Shown: in pieces, positions 5,991 through 8,663 of the stretch
Layout: the number at the start of each line of letters is the position of its first letter
Numbering within the stretch: position 1 is the stretch's first letter
Source: JBDLSY01 sp043777895
GTDB lineage: Bacteria; Pseudomonadota; Gammaproteobacteria; Burkholderiales; Burkholderiaceae_C
Direction of reading: 5' to 3'
Length of the DNA: 8,663 bases
Assembly: GCA_043777895.1 (NCBI GenBank)
Contig: JAYWHD010000091.1
Coordinates: 1 to 8,663 of the forward strand
Position numbers and translations under genes: made by a program
Notes under the pieces: model-generated
What the model was told of the DNA's origin: nothing
The model's input: the letters and a program-made list of their open reading frames with translations, nothing else
The model's database searches: none

Positions 5991-6086
5991 GATAGTTGAG
6001 ACTTTTAACAATTAATTGTCTTTATTTAGCCAGTACAGTCAATCAATCGTTAAGTATTTTTAAACCAAATAATAATTTAAAATTTG

Positions 6087-6557
6087 ATGAACTTACATAT
6101 TATTGCATTAGGTAAAGGAATGCCAAATTGGGTAGGGGAAGCCTTTAATTCATATCAAAAACGCTTACCCGTTGAGTGTGCTTTGTATTTAAAAGAGTTA
6201 AAAGCAATTGACCGACTGGGCAATGCAAACGTTACGGCTATTTTAACTAAAGAAGCAGAGCAGTTACAGGCAGCAACGCCGAAGGGTGCTTTGCGTATTA
6301 TTTTAGATGAGCGTGGTAAAGATTTAACCACAATCGCTTTGTCGGAGTGCTTAGTGCGGTGGCAACAAACCAGCCGTGACGTGGTATTTTATATTGGTAG
6401 TACTGACGGACTCGATAGCGAATTTAAAAAAAGAGCAGATATGGCCATCCGCTTATCAAGCTTAACCTTACCGCATATGATGGTACGGGTATTGCTGGCT
6501 GAACAGCTTTACCGAGCGTGGAGTATTTTAAATAATCATCCTTATCATCGCGTATAA
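6087..6557 (+). CDS. rlmH: 23S rRNA pseudouridine-1915 N3-methyltransferase
   Basis: RlmH methylates N3 of pseudouridine 1915 in helix 69 of 23S rRNA, acting on the assembled 70S ribosome with S-adenosylmethionine. The 156-residue protein matches the whole family: MNLHIIALGKGMP start, LDERGK (73-78), the glycine loop IGSTDGL (103-109), the knot segment LSSLTLPHMMVRVLLAEQLY (123-142), and the C-terminal NHPYHR (150-155) used for catalysis and RNA binding. The glycine loop reads IGSTDGL where many relatives have IGGPEGL. I take the ATG at 6087: an in-frame TTG directly before it would add one residue, but the ATG start matches the E. coli protein. Neither has a Shine-Dalgarno sequence. The usual partners rsfS and nadD are not next to it. 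cysE follows on the same strand after a 124-bp low-complexity gap. Confidence 0.95.
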   Translation: MNLHIIALGKGMPNWVGEAFNSYQKRLPVECALYLKELKAIDRLGNANVTAILTKEAEQLQAATPKGALRIILDERGKDLTTIALSECLVRWQQTSRDVVFYIGSTDGLDSEFKKRADMAIRLSSLTLPHMMVRVLLAEQLYRAWSILNNHPYHRV

Positions 6558-6570
6558 ATTTTTTTATTAA

Positions 6571-6672
6571 AATAAAAATAATAACAGCAATATTAATAAC
6601 ATTATTATTAATAATAATAGTAACAATATTAATGATAATAACAATAACAACAACAATAATAATAACAAAAAA
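6571..6672. repeat. AAT/AAC triplet-rich low-complexity tract before cysE
   Basis: About 100 bp consist almost only of A, T and C on the plus strand, with very few G. Much of it is a triplet repeat of AAT and AAC, densest at 6637-6666, and it includes an 18-bp perfect palindrome ATTATTATTAATAATAAT (6601-6618). Read in triplets it is open from 6571 to a TAG at 6673-6675 and would spell mainly asparagine. It has no ATG, GTG or TTG in that frame, so it is not treated as a gene. It is in frame with cysE but separated by the TAG. Confidence 0.8.
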
Positions 6673-6681
6673 TAGTATTTT

Positions 6682-7380
6682 ATGGCACTTATAGACACAT
6701 TATTAAATGATATTGACAATATTTTAAAGCGTGACCCTGCAGCCACAAGTCGTTTTGAAGTGGTAACTTGCTATCCAGGTTTACAAGCAATTTGGATACA
6801 CCGCATTAGCCATAGAATGTTTGTTCGTAATTGGTTGTGGGCGGCACGGTTTTTATCGGCATTAGCCCGTTGGTTAACTGGGGTAGAGATTCATCCAGGT
6901 GCTAAAATTGGACATAACGTATTTATTGACCACGGTATGGGTGTTGTTATTGGTGAAACCGCTGAAGTAGGTGATGGTTGCACGATTTATCAAGGAGCTA
7001 CTTTAGGGGGTACATCACTATACAAAGGTGTTAAACGTCATCCAACATTAGGAAAAAATGTTATTGTAGGGGCTGGTGCAAAAATATTAGGTGGATTTAC
7101 TGTGGGCGATGGTGCAAGAATCGGTTCTAATTCTGTGGTTGTTAAACCTGTTCCAGCAGGTGAAACGGCTGTCGGCGTTCCAGCACGTTTAATTAGCGGT
7201 CATAAATATGATGTTGATGTAATGATTACTGATGATACGATGACACCACAGACTGTTTTTAATGCTTACGGTGTATTAGCAAACGATGATGACCCCGTTC
7301 AAGCGAGCTTGGAAAAACTACGCCAACAATTAATCACACAACAATTACAAATAGATGCTTTACTAAAAAAAAATGTTTAG
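6682..7380 (+). CDS. cysE: Serine O-acetyltransferase
   Basis: CysE acetylates L-serine with acetyl-CoA to give O-acetylserine, the substrate of cysteine synthase, in the cytoplasm. The 232-residue protein has an N-terminal helical part (1-65) and a left-handed beta-helix of hexapeptide repeats (about 68-168). Key residues are present: Glu69 (in VEIHP, where the E. coli enzyme has Asp), His84 in the FIDHGMG motif, and His120 in KRHPTLG; GETAEVGDG and GVPARLISG are also typical. It is the short form, with a smaller N-terminal domain than the 273-residue E. coli enzyme and more like Bacillus CysE or NifP. Residues 173-232 form an unusual tail with an acidic stretch and a probable terminal helix (205-229). 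In other short enzymes the tail carries feedback inhibition by cysteine; that is not testable here. The leader is AAT/AAC-rich without a Shine-Dalgarno sequence. No cysK or isc genes are adjacent. Confidence 0.94.
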   Translation: MALIDTLLNDIDNILKRDPAATSRFEVVTCYPGLQAIWIHRISHRMFVRNWLWAARFLSALARWLTGVEIHPGAKIGHNVFIDHGMGVVIGETAEVGDGCTIYQGATLGGTSLYKGVKRHPTLGKNVIVGAGAKILGGFTVGDGARIGSNSVVVKPVPAGETAVGVPARLISGHKYDVDVMITDDTMTPQTVFNAYGVLANDDDPVQASLEKLRQQLITQQLQIDALLKKNV

Positions 7381-7408
7381 ATTCTATAACGTTTTATTAA
7401 TAGCAACA

Positions 7409-7440
7409 CTAAAATAGGGTTAGTTTCTGTTTTATTTTTT
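7409..7440 (+). terminator. Weak possible terminator after cysE
   Basis: CTAA (7409-7412) and TTAG (7420-7423) can pair around a 7-nt loop, followed by a T-rich run to 7440. The stem is only four pairs, so this is at best a weak intrinsic terminator 29 bp after the cysE stop. Confidence 0.2.
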
Positions 7441-7444
7441 AAAT

Positions 7445-7508
7445 ACACATATACGCATATACGCATATACACATATCACATATATACAAATACACATATA
7501 TACAAATA
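7445..7508. repeat. 8-bp / 16-bp tandem array between cysE and ettA
   Basis: Sixty-four bases form eight 8-bp steps. The first four are ACACATAT, ACGCATAT, ACGCATAT and ACACATAT (7445-7476). The next four are two perfect copies of the 16-mer CACATATATACAAATA (7477-7492 and 7493-7508). The array lies 50 bp before the ettA start. On both strands it alternates purine and pyrimidine over long runs. It differs in unit from the other intergenic arrays of the window. Confidence 0.88.
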
Positions 7509-7558
7509 TATTAAATGATTTTCTTGATTTTTTAAACCTTAATTAATACTGACTCACA

Positions 7559-8663
7559 ATGCAATACGTTTACAGCATGAACCGCGTCGGCAAAATGGTG
7601 CCGCCAAAACGATATATTCTTAAAGACGTCTCTTTAAGTTTTTTCCCAGGAGCTAAAATTGGTGTACTAGGCTTAAATGGATCAGGTAAATCCAGCTTGT
7701 TAAAAATAATGGCGGGTGTTGATAAAGACATTGAAGGCGAAGCCATTGCTATGCCAGGTATTAAAGTGGGTTATTTACCACAAGAACCTGAACTTGATCC
7801 AAAGCACACTGTCCGAGAATCCATTGAAAGTGCCTTAAGTGATGTTAAAAATGCCCAAGCGCGGCTTGACGAAGTGTATGCCGCTTATGCAGAAGAAGAT
7901 GCCGATTTTGATGCATTGGCTGCCGAGCAAGCACAACTTGAGGCGATTATTGCCACCAGTGCAGGGGCTGATGACCATCAGTTAGAAATGGCAGCGGACG
8001 CTTTGCGTTTACCGCCTTGGGACGCTATTGTCGGTGTACTGTCTGGCGGTGAAAAGCGTCGTGTTGCCTTGTGTCGTTTATTGTTGTCTAAGCCTGATAT
8101 GTTGTTGCTTGATGAGCCCACTAATCACTTAGACGCTGAATCGGTTGATTGGCTAGAGCAGTTTTTACAACGTTACCCAGGAACAGTGGTTGCAGTGACG
8201 CATGACCGTTATTTTTTAGACAATGCGGCTGAATGGATTTTAGAAATGGACCGCGGCAGTGGTATTCCTTGGAAAGGCAACTATACCGATTGGTTAGACC
8301 AAAAAACGACCCGTTTAGCCGGCGAAAAGAAAAGCGAAGATGCACGGACTAAAGCTTTGAAAAAAGAATTAGAGTGGGTGCGTCAGAACCCAAAAGGCCG
8401 TCAAGCAAAAAGTAAAGCCCGTATCGCCCGTTTTGAAGAGTTATCAAGCCATGAGTATCAAGAGCGTAATGAAACTATGGAGATTTTTATTCCTGTTGCT
8501 GAACGCTTAGGGCATGAAGTTATTGAATTTAACGGTGTGTCAAAATCGTTTGGCGACCGTTTACTAATTGATAATCTAAGTTTTGTGATTCCAGCAGGGG
8601 CAATTGTAGGCATTATCGGACCTAATGGTGCGGGTAAATCTACTTTATTTAAAATGATTCAAG
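7559..8663 (+). CDS. ettA: Energy-dependent translational throttle protein EttA (ABC-F), 3' part missing
   Basis: EttA is a soluble ABC-F ATPase that binds the ribosomal E site and gates the first elongation steps according to the ATP/ADP ratio. The 368 complete codons present correspond to about two thirds of the 555-residue E. coli protein; the frame is open to the window edge. The first ATPase domain has Walker A GLNGSGKS (38-45), Q-loop Gln75, the arm insertion (about 95-150), signature LSGGEK (161-166) and Walker B ending in LLLDEPTNHLD with catalytic Glu186. The charged P-site tRNA interaction linker spans about 245-320 (ELEWVRQNPKGRQAKSKAR region). The second Walker A GPNGAGKS (354-361) ends the visible part. 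The MQYVYSMNRVGKMVPPKRYI start agrees with E. coli EttA, fixing the ATG although no Shine-Dalgarno sequence precedes it. EttA-specific arm and N-terminus make Uup or another ABC-F unlikely. Confidence 0.96.
   Translation, partial: MQYVYSMNRVGKMVPPKRYILKDVSLSFFPGAKIGVLGLNGSGKSSLLKIMAGVDKDIEGEAIAMPGIKVGYLPQEPELDPKHTVRESIESALSDVKNAQARLDEVYAAYAEEDADFDALAAEQAQLEAIIATSAGADDHQLEMAADALRLPPWDAIVGVLSGGEKRRVALCRLLLSKPDMLLLDEPTNHLDAESVDWLEQFLQRYPGTVVAVTHDRYFLDNAAEWILEMDRGSGIPWKGNYTDWLDQKTTRLAGEKKSEDARTKALKKELEWVRQNPKGRQAKSKARIARFEELSSHEYQERNETMEIFIPVAERLGHEVIEFNGVSKSFGDRLLIDNLSFVIPAGAIVGIIGPNGAGKSTLFKMIQ

Larger units (their letters stand above)
5752..6086. other. Divergent AT-rich intergenic region between the diguanylate cyclase and rlmH
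   Basis: These 335 bp hold no convincing gene on either strand. They must carry the start signals for both divergent genes, but no promoter stands out above the AT-rich background. Visible items are an inverted repeat beside the cyclase start (5761-5779), a GTTTAG at 5819-5824, a cluster of CTAAAC/GTTTA motifs (5944-5990) and a 12-bp palindrome, ACAATTAATTGT, at 6008-6019. In contrast with the other long gaps, there is no tandem array here. Confidence 0.7.

Noticed and set aside
6008..6019. 12-bp palindrome ACAATTAATTGT as an operator
   Set aside because: A/T palindromes of this length are easily produced by chance here; mentioned only in the description of the gap.
6084..6086. TTG as the rlmH start codon
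   Set aside because: It only adds one residue before an ATG whose product begins exactly like E. coli RlmH; neither has a Shine-Dalgarno sequence.
6571..6675. Small asparagine-rich protein before cysE
   Set aside because: The frame has no ATG, GTG or TTG and consists of a simple triplet repeat; treated as low-complexity DNA.
8121..8345. Minus-strand ORF inside ettA
   Set aside because: Opposite-strand shadow of the first ATPase domain and linker of EttA.

Overview
The window reads as an ordinary stretch of chromosome from an AT-rich proteobacterium. RlmH, EttA, XseB, a short bacterial IspA and an MltB-type transglycosylase all look proteobacterial. A Rieske oxygenase gene divergent from xseB-ispA is an arrangement I recall, unverified, from betaproteobacteria; a gammaproteobacterium is not excluded. 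There are no rRNA or tRNA genes, transposases, phage genes, CRISPR arrays or defence genes.

Layout. Positions 4-396 (+) hold a class 1B S-adenosylmethionine decarboxylase (speD). Convergent to it, 445-1515 (-), is an MltB-family lytic transglycosylase with a twin-arginine signal. Upstream of that on the same strand lie ispA (1614-2555) and xseB (2570-2821), 14 bp apart and probably one operon. A 294-bp AT-rich repeat-filled gap separates xseB from a divergent Rieske-type oxygenase (3116-4207, +). A membrane-bound diguanylate cyclase (4270-5751, -) converges on the oxygenase. A 335-bp divergent gap follows, then rlmH (6087-6557, +), cysE (6682-7380, +) and the first two thirds of ettA (7559-8663, +, cut by the window end).

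Functions. The genes serve separate household tasks: polyamine synthesis, wall turnover, isoprenoid precursors, exonuclease VII, c-di-GMP signalling, 23S rRNA methylation, cysteine synthesis and control of translation elongation. The Rieske oxygenase is the only enzyme whose substrate cannot be guessed. I see no multi-gene novel system.

The unusual material is between the genes. Simple tandem repeats of different unit length fill several leaders: a 7-bp array that ends in the xseB start codon, an 11-bp array before the oxygenase, AAT/AAC triplets before cysE, and an 8/16-bp array before ettA. Hardly any gene here has a recognisable Shine-Dalgarno sequence. These leaders are the part most worth a second look.
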